A DNA stretch of 64,000 bases from Ariolimax columbianus (GCA_036924085.1 JAVGWX010000006.1:35026033-35090032); one strand, 5' to 3'; shown: positions 59,201-62,211, numbered from the stretch's first letter. Notes: a model not told the origin generated them from the sequence alone. Translations and numbers: made by a program.

Positions 59201-61201
59201 GGAGAACAGAATGCATTGTGTCGTAGTTTACAGCTTGACTGCGATATTTGCACCTTTCGGTCCGATACATCAACCTTCATCATGATATTTTTGGGTACCG
59301 GGTTAGCCTTCCCTCTTCGATCCCTTCTCCTTAGCCAATCTGCCCTGTTGTGGCCTGTTATCCATGATCACCACGTGGAGGTGGAGAAGGCTCTTGTTCA
59401 CTGGCCCTGAGGCTAGTAGTCAGCTTTGTGCCACTAATGCAACATTTCATGCACTGCTCAGCATCTTGATCCCGATTTCTTCAGGGGTTTTAAATTGCTG
59501 TCCTTTTAAGCTTAATTTTATCTTGGGAAATAGAAAAAAATCCACTTGGACCAAGTCAGGAGAGTATGGTGGATGGGGATGCATACACATATTCGTTTTT
59601 GTCCAAAATTTCCTAACAAGCAGTGAAGTTTGAGCTGGTGTATTGTCTCAAGCCATTCCCAGACATCTTTGTGTTAGAATATCATGACACAATCCTATGG
59701 AGATGTTGCATTCGTCTGCTATTTCCCAAACTGTCAGATGATCATTAGAAGACACTAACTCATGAACCTGGACCACATGAGCATCATCAGATAATGACAT
59801 GGATTACCGCAAATGTGAGTCTTTCTTCTGTTGACTGCTTCATCATCATCATCTGGTTGATCAGTCCTGTTGCAAGTTTGTCTGAGTATATCTCCATTTA
59901 CACTACTCTCAGATTAAACAGTCCTGAGACTGGTTGTAAGGCTGTCTGAGTATATATCTCCATTTACACTACCCTCAGATTGAACAGTCCTGAGACTGGT
60001 TATAACGTTGTATGTGAATGTCTCTCCATTTGACCCTATCCTCTGCAGCTCTTTTCATTTCAGCATAGGTTCATACTTTAATGTCTCTACATACCTGACA
60101 TGTAAAGGTGAGTCTTGGTTGCTTCCTTCCTCTTTCCCCCTGAATCTATCCTTCAAGTATCTTTTGTAGAAGACTTTCATATTGTGTCCCAGCCAAATCG
60201 ATCGTCGTTTTTGTAACATTTTCAATATATGTCTTTGTGTGCCTATTTCAGTGAGAACATTGTCATTGAATTGTTTTTCTATCAAACTCACTCTTTCCAT
60301 TCTACTGTAGCACCACATTTCAAATGCTTCCAAGCCTTTTTCGCCCTTCTTTCTTCTTTTTTTGTCCTGACAAAGGATATGTGGTGTAGTTCACAGTGAG
60401 ACTGCAATATCTGCACCTTTAAACCTGGCATATCCGGTTTCAGCAGATTTTCCAGGGAGGCCTACTAGGAAGTCGAGGTGAGGGTCTTGGCCAGTATCTT
60501 TAGCCTGACCCTGACTAACATGTCTGATCAGTGTGTTTGTTTTATTTTGCGTTCGCCTTATTTCTCTAATCCCCAAGGCGGTGTGTGTTGCACTGTGGTT
60601 TTTATTTTGCACCTGTCAGCTCAGTGCATCAGCATGCATTTTATCTAAGTGTCTGCTTCCTCCTGCATTTTCTAAGGGTTTGCTTCCCAGGGTAACGACC
60701 AGTGCTGTGATGGGGATCAAACCCAGCACCTTTGGATTGTGAGCCGTGTCACTTAACCACTAGCCCACGCCATCCCCGTCTGATCAGTATATTTTGCCTG
60801 ACCAGACGTTAGTTTTCCTCCCCACAACATATGCAAATTTGTAGCTTAAGAATAATAAATGAGATCTATTCTGCAAATGCCAGCATTTTGCTAAATGCAT
60901 CATTCTTGTTTTGTACTGTTCTAGGCATCCACTTTTCATATATTAATTAACTAGACACATTATACTGCAATAATCATACCATTTCCATACACTTTATAAC
61001 CTTGTTACATGTTTTTCCATCTTAGGCATGAACTCCATAGCTCTATACTGCGGTCATGAGTTCTTCTCTGGGCGAGCTCCAGTGTTTTTCAAGGTCCCTG
61101 CCACACATGTAGCCTTGCTGTCACTGAACATCTGGGGAACCACTTTTTGGGTTCTAGTATCTATTTACTTTTACTACAAAGATATTTTCATTTCAGTTTG
61201 A
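20172..61201 (+). CDS. HGSNAT: HGSNAT, heparan-alpha-glucosaminide N-acetyltransferase (14 spliced exons, 5' end missing)
   Basis: This lysosomal multi-pass membrane enzyme moves acetyl from cytosolic acetyl-CoA to terminal glucosamine of heparan sulfate in the lumen. I assembled 14 exons: 20172-20293, 23693-23762, 28406-28460, 32854-32957, 38815-38922, 40264-40418, 41876-41988, 43027-43148, 47747-47873, 51130-51216, 53101-53175, 54289-54359, 57592-57704 and 61026-61201. They total 1498 nt and read through in one frame (498 residues plus TGA), with intron phases 1,2,0,2,2,1,0,2,0,0,0,2,1. Signatures recalled from the human protein appear in order: [64 protein letters not shown] and a C-terminal Tyr-Lys-Asp anchor. 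The human enzyme is about 635-663 residues, so roughly 100 N-terminal residues with the signal peptide are missing here. The reading frame is intact, so this looks like a working gene. Confidence 0.95.
20869..21222 (-). mobile_element. SINE-B copy with target-site duplication
   Basis: A full-length reverse copy ending GGCTTGGCTTGG. The flanks TGTGGGGAGA and TGTGGGGGGA are near-identical. Confidence 0.88.
21236..22167 (+). mobile_element. LINE remnant with RNase H domain
   Basis: [20 protein letters not shown] (about 21618) and [16 protein letters not shown] are followed by a stop, then [13 protein letters not shown] and [20 protein letters not shown] (about 21965) with LAKTG. This is the D-G-S, E, D and N-E-x-A-N/D series of LINE RNase H. 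A poly-G run interrupts it. A SINE-A truncates the 3' end. Confidence 0.75.
22168..22355 (-). mobile_element. SINE-A copy, 3' truncated
   Basis: Head and body are intact (box B GGGTTCGATCCCC on -), but the usual AAGGCGGTGTGCGTTGCA tail segment is missing. Confidence 0.8.
22440..22725. repeat. Unclassified repeat, unit X
   Basis: The core TTGGATTATAGTGAGGAAGA with GCGACTGGAG recurs at 45345-45480 in the same order. I cannot assign it to a known class. Confidence 0.5.
23335..23520 (+). mobile_element. LINE C-terminal fragment
   Basis: A frame reads [24 protein letters not shown] sequence then [11 protein letters not shown]. The D/G-R-x-x-W-K-R block is usual at LINE ORF2 ends. Confidence 0.5.
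23693..23762 (+). CDS. HGSNAT: HGSNAT exon 2: first transmembrane segment
   Basis: The acceptor is TTAAATTTCAG and the donor AG|GTATAC. Joined in phase to the previous exon it reads [20 protein letters not shown] then YFYR. That is a clear hydrophobic helix followed by basic residues, as expected for TM1 after the luminal domain. Confidence 0.9.
23850..23950 (+). mobile_element. Fragment of the diverged SINE-B subfamily
   Basis: It shares GATAGTAGCCAGC and CTGGCTGCTTACATCA with the copies at 13432 and 52530. It starts about 90 bp after HGSNAT exon 2. Confidence 0.45.
23999..24608 (-). mobile_element. SINE-B copy split by SINE-A
   Basis: SINE-B segments at 23999-24230 and 24492-24608 are collinear. 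The intervening 260 bp are a complete SINE-A. Confidence 0.88.
24231..24491 (-). mobile_element. SINE-A nested in SINE-B
   Basis: A reverse copy with box B GGGTTCGATCCC. The flanks CACCACATGGA and CACCGTGTGGA are a decayed duplicate of a single SINE-B position. Confidence 0.85.
24950..25260 (-). mobile_element. LINE C-terminal remnant
   Basis: On the - strand it reads [15 protein letters not shown] and [20 protein letters not shown], the Y-x-S-E-T-W...R-I-L-x-I-R-W block. Confidence 0.7.
25348..25690 (+). mobile_element. SINE-B copy, head slightly truncated
   Basis: It begins inside the head (CAGCAGTGCATGAGCTGC) and ends GAGAATGAACGAAGCCATGC. Confidence 0.88.
25741..25930 (-). mobile_element. 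LINE C-terminal fragment
   Basis: On the - strand it reads [17 protein letters not shown] and [19 protein letters not shown]. Same block as at 33540 but on the other strand. Confidence 0.7.
25922..26262 (-). mobile_element. SINE-C copy
   Basis: Full-length reverse copy from GTTGTTGTTCAATGCCCACA to the head near 26260. It abuts the preceding LINE remnant. Confidence 0.85.
26263..26744. other. Spacer without recognisable feature
   Basis: AT-rich sequence with no repeat shared elsewhere in the window. Confidence 0.45.
26745..26966 (+). mobile_element. CR1-like LINE, 5'-truncated 3' end
   Basis: It encodes [20 protein letters not shown] and [10 protein letters not shown], ends the ORF and finishes with GATGTTAAGTTAAG. 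One of the better preserved CR1 ends. Confidence 0.85.
27225..27331 (-). mobile_element. SINE-B fragment, 5' part only
   Basis: It contains the head from CTCTGG to TTGATCC and sits directly next to a complete copy. Confidence 0.7.
27345..27705 (-). mobile_element. SINE-B copy with perfect 13-bp target-site duplication
   Basis: GGACCACAATTTG occurs at 27332-27344 and 27706-27718. This fixes both ends of the family at about 361 bp. Confidence 0.92.
27727..28002 (-). mobile_element. SINE-C copy
   Basis: Reverse copy with an internal deletion after CACCCTGAAAAGAGG. Confidence 0.8.
28075..28311 (+). mobile_element. SINE-A copy in + orientation
   Basis: The only + strand copy. Box B-like GGGTTCAATCCC, core TGCTTGCTGAAGTTAGATGC and an A-rich 3' end. 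It sits about 95 bp before HGSNAT exon 3. Confidence 0.85.
28406..28460 (+). CDS. HGSNAT: HGSNAT exon 3: short cytosolic linker
   Basis: The acceptor is TTTTCTACAG and the donor TCT|GTAAGTTT. This 55-nt exon encodes [18 protein letters not shown]. The end, MMS joined to DLGTPT of the next exon, resembles human INSELGSPSRTD. The exon is basic and lies in the variable cytosolic linker, so similarity is weaker than elsewhere, but phase and splice sites fit. Confidence 0.82.
28728..28791. repeat. Short tandem repeat, 21 bp x 3
   Basis: CACGTTGTGTGATGTTATC repeats three times with a 21-bp period. Confidence 0.85.
29128..29400 (-). mobile_element. Possible LINE C-terminal remnant
   Basis: On the - strand the open frame contains [20 protein letters not shown]. 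The basic, W-containing end resembles LINE ORF2 tails, but no diagnostic block is seen. Confidence 0.35.
29405..29870 (+). mobile_element. SINE-C copy with expanded 38-bp head repeat
   Basis: The head segment CATACTGATCAGACTATGTTAG repeats about six times with a 38-bp period (29412-29650). The diverged SINE-C body then runs to about 29870. Confidence 0.85.
29888..30245 (+). mobile_element. SINE-B copy
   Basis: Full length from GGGGATCAAGATGCTGAACA to GAACGAACGAAGCC. CGATTGG flanks both ends (29882 and 30246). Confidence 0.9.
30250..30392 (+). mobile_element. Second, truncated SINE-B at the same target
   Basis: The 3' 140 bp only, with a GAAGAAGAAG tail, again followed by ACGATTG (about 30394). 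It differs from its neighbour in sequence, so it is an independent insertion. Confidence 0.75.
30420..30720 (-). mobile_element. LINE C-terminal remnant
   Basis: On the - strand it reads [29 protein letters not shown] and [17 protein letters not shown]. Confidence 0.7.
30790..31700 (+). mobile_element. LINE C-terminal remnant split by SINE-C
   Basis: YYLDSI lies before the SINE-C and [18 protein letters not shown] after it. Then [40 protein letters not shown] and [21 protein letters not shown] pure A run at 31240-31270 and several stops interrupt it. Confidence 0.75.
30818..31125 (+). mobile_element. SINE-C copy with 14-bp target-site duplication
   Basis: TCTCGACTCCATTA (30804-30817) and TCTCGGCTCCATTA (31126-31139) flank the copy inside the LINE. 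Removing it restores the LINE reading Y-L-D-S-I-M-N-N-N. Confidence 0.9.
31915..31995. repeat. Fragment of a repeat with GGTAGAAGAGGAG and GTAAGTAAGT
   Basis: The segment CTACACCTCACGGTAGAAGAGGAG matches, inverted, 32975-33005 and, in part, 34625-34660. ATTTTCAACACCT is also duplicated inside it. Confidence 0.6.
32078..32665. mobile_element. 588-bp element with inverted terminal arms, possibly Penelope-like
   Basis: The left arm (32078-32143) and right arm (32588-32665) are inverted copies beginning CAGATAC and ending at CCTTCATCAGGG / CCCTGATGAAGG. Both contain AACGTAGGTTTTGT-type sequence. Each arm holds CTGATGA followed by a short helix and GTAAC, close to a hammerhead ribozyme core (CTGATGA...GAAAC). 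Hammerhead motifs are known from Penelope-like element ends. The pyrimidine-rich interior has no recognisable protein. Confidence 0.55.
32854..32957 (+). CDS. HGSNAT: HGSNAT exon 4: linker and start of the catalytic core
   Basis: The acceptor follows a long pyrimidine tract (TTTTTTTTTACACACAG). The donor is GG|GTACTTAC, so phase 2. It encodes a polar linker and then [12 protein letters not shown], the conserved opening of the acyltransferase core (human RLRSVDTFRG). A SINE-like repeat begins within a few bases of the donor. Confidence 0.93.
32968..33245. repeat. Unclassified SINE-like repeat next to exon 4 donor
   Basis: It starts CTTACTTACATACTTAGTCG, then CCTCTTCTACCGTGAGGTGT, and ends in GGTAGGTTCCTCCCCC. 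It shares its first part with 31915 and 34625, so it is a dispersed family. Confidence 0.5.
33405..33950 (+). mobile_element. LINE C-terminal remnant
   Basis: [12 protein letters not shown] (about 33414), [40 protein letters not shown], then in another frame [12 protein letters not shown] and [11 protein letters not shown]. These blocks belong to one common metazoan LINE lineage. One frameshift lies near 33720. Confidence 0.8.
34035..34395 (-). mobile_element. SINE-B copy with perfect 11-bp target-site duplication
   Basis: GTAGGGGTGTG at 34024-34034 and 34396-34406. The 361-bp length is identical to the copy at 27345. Confidence 0.92.
34420..34665 (-). mobile_element. Possible tRNA-headed SINE with GTAA repeats
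   Basis: On the - strand a segment reads GCGTGCTGGCTTCGCATCTG then CCTGGGTTCATTCCCC, resembling a tRNA D-arm to T-arm region. At the other side GTAGAAGAGGAGCGACTAAG is followed by GTAA repeats. Confidence 0.5.
34666..35475. other. AT-rich intron spacer
   Basis: No repeat or coding signal. The ORFs at 35267-35562 (two frames) lack recognisable motifs. Confidence 0.5.
36438..37782. mobile_element. Probable solo LTR inserted in CR1
   Basis: The insert runs TGTAACAGATC...GTCTGCAACA, so termini are TG...CA with a short inverted pair. It has no coding sequence. A TATAAA-like site lies at 37619 and an internal 100-bp duplication at 36890-37120. Flanking 5-mers (GAGTG, GAACT) match poorly. An alternative boundary uses AACAG as the duplication but loses TG/CA. 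Confidence 0.45.
36890..37125. repeat. Direct repeat of about 100 bp
   Basis: AGAGACGCTYAGTGRAGGGC starts near 36891, 36990 and 37090. The first two units are nearly identical and the third is partial. Confidence 0.85.
38185..38440 (+). mobile_element. Possible tRNA-headed SINE
   Basis: AAATAGTTAGAGCATTTGTC followed by GGTTCAGACCC at about 38246 resembles tRNA boxes A and B. Its 3' part (TGAAGTCTAACACTTCATCC) resembles 57265-57300. Confidence 0.45.
38525..38755 (-). mobile_element. SINE-E, tRNA-headed
   Basis: On the - strand AGCCTAGTTGACAGAGAGCT and GGGTTCGAATTC have box A/B spacing. A diverged relative lies at 50340-50500. It ends about 60 bp before HGSNAT exon 5. Confidence 0.55.
38815..38922 (+). 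CDS. HGSNAT: HGSNAT exon 5: active-site loop with catalytic histidine
   Basis: The acceptor is ATTTTCAACAG and the donor TG|GTAAGC. The exon encodes [31 protein letters not shown] and W across the junction. The family's acetyl-accepting histidine (His269 in the human enzyme) lies between the YGGGKYW and [13 protein letters not shown] motifs. Here it is the CAC codon at 38876-38878. This is the most conserved exon in the window and shows no substitution that would disable catalysis. Confidence 0.97.
39032..39290 (-). mobile_element. SINE-C copy, head truncated
   Basis: Reverse copy from GCGAATGACCACAATGAG to CGTTTCCGGGAAGGGC, lacking the GACTAAC hairpin segment. Confidence 0.82.
39556..39962 (-). 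mobile_element. SINE-D copy with CR1-like tail
   Basis: Same order as 8344-8806: CR1 3' terminus at 39560-39605, then the body (AATAGACTCAAACACT) and the head with GTGATTCGAACACAC, here cut after GGTGGACACC. Confidence 0.78.
39960..40150 (+). mobile_element. LINE C-terminal Cys/His-like fragment
   Basis: The frame reads [20 protein letters not shown] then FLQALQS. E-T-x-x-H-L-L-x-x-C is the usual post-RT motif of several LINE families. Confidence 0.6.
40264..40418 (+). CDS. HGSNAT: HGSNAT exon 6: FIMG segment and following helix
   Basis: The acceptor is TTTGTTACAG and the donor TCTG|GTAAATG. It encodes [16 protein letters not shown], an amphipathic basic stretch, then [13 protein letters not shown]. 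This aligns with human FVFIMGSSIFLSM and the helix after it. The protein is shorter than human between the glycines and the next motif. A mariner remnant begins about 80 bp downstream. Confidence 0.93.
40497..40930 (+). mobile_element. Truncated mariner-like element with inverted duplication
   Basis: Starts ACGAGGCGTGTTGAAA, a mariner-type end. At 40661 [20 protein letters not shown] then [10 protein letters not shown] is the N-terminal helix-turn-helix. [12 protein letters not shown] and DLPRPGQAH follow in another frame. The rest of the transposase is missing. The segment 40799-40845 is repeated in inverted form at 40883-40930. Confidence 0.75.
40799..40930. repeat. 47-bp inverted repeat with 37-bp loop
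   Basis: The left arm GCGAAGAACTGGACAACGAT... pairs with the right arm ...ATCGTTGTCCAGTTCTTGC with about four mismatches. It could form a long hairpin. Confidence 0.88.
40972..41085. repeat. Unclassified repeat, unit Y
   Basis: TTGGAGTGTTTCTTTGATCC and CCATGTAGTATGAT occur in the same order at 17960-18080. Class unknown. Confidence 0.5.
41085..41490. other. Intron spacer
   Basis: No recognisable feature. The ORF at 41065-41256 has no motif. Confidence 0.45.
41495..41775. repeat. 53-bp tandem array of hairpin-forming units
   Basis: About five units of AAGAAGAAGCTTGATGGTCA followed by CTGACTGTTTTGTCAGTCAT. Each unit contains ACTGAC-N6-GTCAGT. It lies 100 bp upstream of HGSNAT exon 7. Confidence 0.88.
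41876..41988 (+). CDS. HGSNAT: HGSNAT exon 7: RIPGVLQR motif, followed by a GC donor
   Basis: The acceptor is TTAACCAG. The peptide includes [19 protein letters not shown], matching human [19 protein letters not shown]. The exon must end at 41988 (CAG), because reading on meets a stop after 11 more codons and the next exon joins in phase 0. The intron therefore begins GCAAGT, the consensus of a GC-AG intron. Confidence 0.93.
41989..43026 (+). other. GC-AG intron of HGSNAT
   Basis: The intron runs from GCAAGT to ACAG between exons 7 and 8. The exon side CAG and intron side GCAAGT match the strong consensus of GC-AG introns. It contains a LINE remnant at 42048-42610. Confidence 0.9.
42048..42610 (+). 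mobile_element. LINE reverse-transcriptase remnant
   Basis: [20 protein letters not shown] then [11 protein letters not shown] is the region before the catalytic motif. Later frames give [29 protein letters not shown] and [19 protein letters not shown]. Confidence 0.72.
43027..43148 (+). CDS. HGSNAT: HGSNAT exon 8: transmembrane helix and PVPDCP loop
   Basis: The acceptor is GCTCATCACAG and the donor CG|GTAAGCC. It encodes [20 protein letters not shown] followed by GMPVPDCPR, equal to human SWPQWLLILVLEGLW...LPVPGCPTG. The last 41 nt and the donor region recur twice in the next intron. Confidence 0.95.
43108..43410 (+). repeat. Tandem triplication of the exon 8 end and its splice donor
   Basis: Three units start at 43108, 43214 and 43325 (spacing 106 and 111 bp), each with ACAGCATTAACA. 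Unit 1 contains the real exon end and GTAAGC donor. In units 2 and 3 the donor is replaced by GATATG and GATAAA, so GT is lost. The intronic part (CCATTTATCTTTGTTTTG and GGAATTTGTG) is also repeated. They are decayed duplicates, not alternative exons. Confidence 0.9.
43411..44157. other. Intron spacer with a weak SINE-C-like segment
   Basis: The part 43840-44030 has the SINE-C order in reverse but is strongly diverged. Related diverged pieces lie at 52430-52520. The rest holds nothing recognisable. Confidence 0.4.
44158..44950 (+). mobile_element. SINE-C copy with 82-bp head expanded eightfold
   Basis: Eight units of GACTAACGTCTGGTCAGGCA... start every 82 bp from 44164. The ordinary SINE-C body follows from about 44800. 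Each unit is bounded by GACTAAC and contains GTTAGTC. Confidence 0.9.
45140..46365 (+). mobile_element. 1.2-kb composite insert flanked by 13-bp duplication
   Basis: ATTACAGAGGATG occurs at 45127-45139 and 46366-46378 around it. It holds the unclassified unit X (45345-45545), unknown sequence, and at its 3' end a SINE-C copy (about 46050-46365) with AAC repeats. Confidence 0.7.
46050..46365 (+). mobile_element. SINE-C copy at the end of the composite insert
   Basis: It has the body from GACCAAGACCTGGAAACAGG to ATTAAACAACAACAACAAC. The head differs from the other copies. Confidence 0.82.
46865..47400. repeat. 57-bp tandem array interrupted by SINE-A
   Basis: Units with ATGATTAGAAGACT, AACACCAGTC and GGACTGACTAACAGGACAGT repeat every 57 bp. 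One diverged unit lies before the SINE-A at 46930-47180 and about four after it. Confidence 0.82.
46930..47180 (-). mobile_element. SINE-A copy inside a tandem array
   Basis: A full-length reverse copy with box B GGGTTCGATCC. Short flanks GCGTGACAT and GACGTGATA are a possible duplication. Confidence 0.83.
47747..47873 (+). CDS. HGSNAT: HGSNAT exon 9: GYLGPGG and NCTGGAAG motifs
   Basis: The acceptor is AAATGACAG and the donor AAG|GTGAGG. It reads [20 protein letters not shown] then [20 protein letters not shown]. The order and spacing match human [31 protein letters not shown]. Similarity to the human protein is strong along the whole exon. Confidence 0.97.
47960..50110 (-). mobile_element. 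LINE ORF2, several domains, broken by an internal minisatellite
   Basis: On the - strand, 5' to 3': [20 protein letters not shown] (about 50030), [15 protein letters not shown] (about 49830), the array, then [20 protein letters not shown] (about 49310), [45 protein letters not shown] (about 48850) and [12 protein letters not shown]. The ending DRSKWRS lies near 48130. The catalytic F-A-D-D is present but stops and shifts separate the pieces. It fills most of the intron between exons 9 and 10. Confidence 0.85.
49318..49787. repeat. 47-bp minisatellite, ten units, derived from LINE coding sequence
   Basis: Ten units of exactly 47 bp (ACTCTGGGTACACGMKCTCA...GTAAGATC). One unit encodes [15 protein letters not shown] on the - strand, a normal part of the surrounding reverse transcriptase. 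Confidence 0.95.
50340..50500 (-). mobile_element. Diverged SINE-E fragment
   Basis: TTCCTTGCTGTCTTTTCC and TACAGCTGGGTTGATTG follow the order of 38525-38755. Confidence 0.4.
50510..51129. other. Intron spacer
   Basis: AT-rich, nothing recognisable. Ends at the exon 10 acceptor. Confidence 0.45.
51130..51216 (+). CDS. HGSNAT: HGSNAT exon 10: PYDPEG loop
   Basis: The acceptor is ATTTTTAAAG and the donor CAG|GTAATG, with phase 0 at both ends. It encodes [20 protein letters not shown] then GLQ, matching human [23 protein letters not shown]. Confidence 0.95.
51779..51890 (+). mobile_element. 5'-truncated SINE-C
   Basis: It contains GGTTCACCTTCATCAGCACG to ATTGTGGGCATTCGCA only. Confidence 0.75.
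51917..52105 (-). mobile_element. SINE-A copy with internal deletions
   Basis: Box B GGGTTCGATCCCC is on the - strand. Parts of the tail and middle are missing (about 190 bp instead of 250). Confidence 0.78.
52530..52818 (+). mobile_element. Diverged SINE-B subfamily copy
   Basis: The order TGACCAAGACCCTATTCC, AACAGACTGCAAGAATGCAA, CTTGCTGAAATTGAATGTGC, GGTCGAAAGGCATAGATATT parallels SINE-B throughout. It ends with GAAGAAGAAGAG. Confidence 0.65.
53101..53175 (+). CDS. HGSNAT: HGSNAT exon 11: AGKI segment and next helix
   Basis: The acceptor is ATCTTAATAG and the donor TTG|GTGAGT, phase 0 at both ends. It encodes [20 protein letters not shown] then WTVLL, matching human [22 protein letters not shown]. 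The basic stretch before the helix fits a cytosolic side. Confidence 0.93.
53176..53860. other. AT-rich intron spacer
   Basis: No recognisable coding or repeat signal. Confidence 0.5.
53861..54186 (+). mobile_element. SINE-B copy, head truncated
   Basis: It begins ATAGCTGACTGCTAGC and ends with GAACGAACGAAGCCAAGCCA plus two more AGCCA units, the best preserved tail of the family. Confidence 0.9.
54289..54359 (+). CDS. HGSNAT: HGSNAT exon 12: IPINKNLW motif
   Basis: The acceptor is CTCATCTTAG and the donor TG|GTATGT. It encodes [20 protein letters not shown] then KNL, with W completed by the next exon. Human has GFIPVNKNLWSLSYV at this place. Confidence 0.95.
54640..54900 (+). mobile_element. 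LINE fragment
   Basis: [18 protein letters not shown] and [14 protein letters not shown] are the segment after the catalytic motif. A related fragment is inverted at 56520-56770. Confidence 0.65.
55234..55340 (-). mobile_element. 5'-truncated SINE-A with target-site duplication
   Basis: Only the 3' 107 bp are present. ACCAGACA flanks it (55221 and 55341). It confirms that SINE-A copies truncate at the tRNA head, as in LINE-driven insertion. Confidence 0.82.
55345..55495 (+). mobile_element. LINE C-terminal fragment
   Basis: [15 protein letters not shown] then EEVREAG, the G-R-P-K-x-T-W-R-R block. The SINE-A above is inserted just upstream. Confidence 0.6.
55497..55647 (+). mobile_element. 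5'-truncated SINE-B
   Basis: The 3' 150 bp with a GAAGAAGAAGAAAG tail. Confidence 0.82.
55648..56519. other. AT-rich intron spacer
   Basis: Nothing recognisable. Confidence 0.45.
56520..56770 (-). mobile_element. LINE fragment, inverted relative of 54640
   Basis: On the - strand [20 protein letters not shown], then [18 protein letters not shown]. Confidence 0.65.
56771..57591. other. Intron spacer
   Basis: Mostly AT-rich. 57105-57310 may be a tRNA-related SINE fragment (GAGTTCGAACTCG, and an end like 38360-38400), but I could not delimit it. Confidence 0.35.
57592..57704 (+). CDS. HGSNAT: HGSNAT exon 13: transmembrane helices near the C terminus
   Basis: The acceptor is CACATTTCCAG after a T-rich tract; the donor is G|GTGAGT. 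It encodes [20 protein letters not shown] followed by [18 protein letters not shown]. Human has [31 protein letters not shown] and then TPFFYPG. A 76-bp tandem array starts about 380 bp downstream. Confidence 0.94.
57848..57990 (-). mobile_element. SINE-D fragment
   Basis: AATAGACTCAAACACTAGAG and CAGCCTGTTAGGCACCATCT match the SINE-D body. Tail and head are missing. Confidence 0.65.
58081..58677. repeat. 76-bp tandem array, nearly identical units
   Basis: Units start CTCGGCAAACCACTGTGGAT every 76 bp from 58081 to 58613, the eighth partial. I find only one difference (GCACGATG in unit 1 versus GCAAGATG). Confidence 0.95.
58966..59810 (-). mobile_element. Internally deleted mariner-like element split by SINE-B
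   Basis: On the - strand [12 protein letters not shown] is followed by a stop, then DNTPAQTS and [10 protein letters not shown] with [15 protein letters not shown]. The second and third catalytic aspartates are 34 residues apart, as in mariner. The middle of the transposase, including the first aspartate region, is missing. Its right part ends AAGGTCTGTTCAAAAAG-like at 58966. Confidence 0.75.
59121..59474 (-). mobile_element. SINE-B copy with perfect 10-bp target-site duplication
   Basis: ATTTCTTCAG at 59111-59120 and 59475-59484 inside the mariner remnant. Confidence 0.92.
59880..60020. repeat. About 62-bp direct duplication
   Basis: GTCTGAGTATATCTCCATTT and AGTCCTGAGACTGGTT recur once nearly intact and once in part. 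Confidence 0.8.
60020..60340 (-). mobile_element. LINE C-terminal remnant
   Basis: On the - strand [20 protein letters not shown] then [13 protein letters not shown]. Same lineage as 46519-46700. Confidence 0.75.
60449..60826 (-). mobile_element. SINE-C head part split by SINE-A
   Basis: SINE-C sequence at 60449-60532 continues at 60778-60826 (TGATCAGTATATTTTGCCTG). Confidence 0.85.
60533..60777 (-). mobile_element. SINE-A nested in SINE-C, 11-bp target-site duplication
   Basis: GTCTGATCAGT at 60522-60532 and 60778-60788, perfect. The SINE-A is full length. Confidence 0.92.
61026..61201 (+). CDS. HGSNAT: HGSNAT exon 14: terminal exon with stop codon
   Basis: The acceptor is TTTCCATCTTAG. 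After [14 protein letters not shown] the exon continues to [20 protein letters not shown] and IFISV, then TGA at 61199-61201. The human equivalent is GMNSILVYVGHEVFENYFP...WVLIAYILYRKKIFWKI. The end position is typical for the family, so the C terminus is complete. Confidence 0.95.
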
Positions 61202-61814
61202 GAATGTGTGGTGACTTATAATCACTTGACCTGTCAACTGCTTGTAGATATTATGGCAGATGGTGTCTAAAAGTATATAGGCCATTTTTGTGACCATCAT
61301 CTAAAGTTTGATAAATATTTAAAGCTGCTTCTCTATCATATAGCTTATAGCTTAACACTAGCTTATAGCTTAACACTGGCTTAGCATCACAGATAGCTTC
61401 AAGTTTCAGATTTTTTTAAAATGGATATTATTGTTGTTATTAGGATTACTAAAGTCTACATCTAGTCTCCTTTGACACTGACAAACTTTGTGTTGGTCAC
61501 ATATACATATTGTACATGTACATAAAAAGATTACAAGAAGAAAGCTGGCAGGATAGTTTCCTGAGAAAATTGAGTAGCTTTATATTTCTGTTAGCACTTC
61601 ATTTTTTGTAGTGTTTGTTGCTTAAACAAAACAAAAAAACTGACCTAAAGTTACTCTAGAAAATGAGGAAATCACAAATATCACAAGAATCGCAAACTCA
61701 CAGGTCCATTATTGAGATACTGTGACAGAGGAATTGGGTTACATTTCTAGTCTTAGCATGGTTCAGTAAGTCCAGCTGTAAATTGGTACCTGACTTGCAG
61801 TTACTAAAGGTAAT
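61202..61814 (+). other. Presumed HGSNAT 3' UTR and downstream spacer
   Basis: This AT-rich stretch follows the stop codon. I see no canonical AATAAA within it, so the cleavage site is not fixed. ATTAAA variants occur much further on, near 62183. A short local duplication of AGCTTATAGCTTAACACT lies at about 61343-61378. Confidence 0.35.
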
Positions 61815-62064
61815 TTTGTGTGTGTGTGTGTAGTTCGCCTTATTTATCCATTTCCCAAGGCGGTGTGCGTTGCACTGTGGTTTTTATTTTGCGCCTGTCG
61901 ACCCAGTGCATCTGACTTCAGCATGCATTTTATGTAAGGGTCTGCTTCCTCCTGCATTTTCTAAGGGTTTGCTTCATCGGGGTAACGGTCGGTGCTGTGA
62001 TGGGGATCGAACCCAGCACCTTCGGTTGTGAGCTGTCATTTAACCACTAGCCCATGCCGTCCCC
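61815..62064 (-). mobile_element. SINE-A copy downstream of HGSNAT
   Basis: Full-length reverse copy beginning with a GT run. AAAGGTAA flanks both ends. Confidence 0.85.
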
Positions 62065-62211
62065 ACAAAAGGTAAGAACATAGGGAAGAGATTGGTCATC
62101 CCGTCTGAGCTTTGTTTTTCTTTCAATATTATAACACATATTTTTGTTTACAATATCAGAAAAGTTAAATTTTTTAAAAGAAATTAAATTACTTATACTT
62201 GAATCCTGTAT

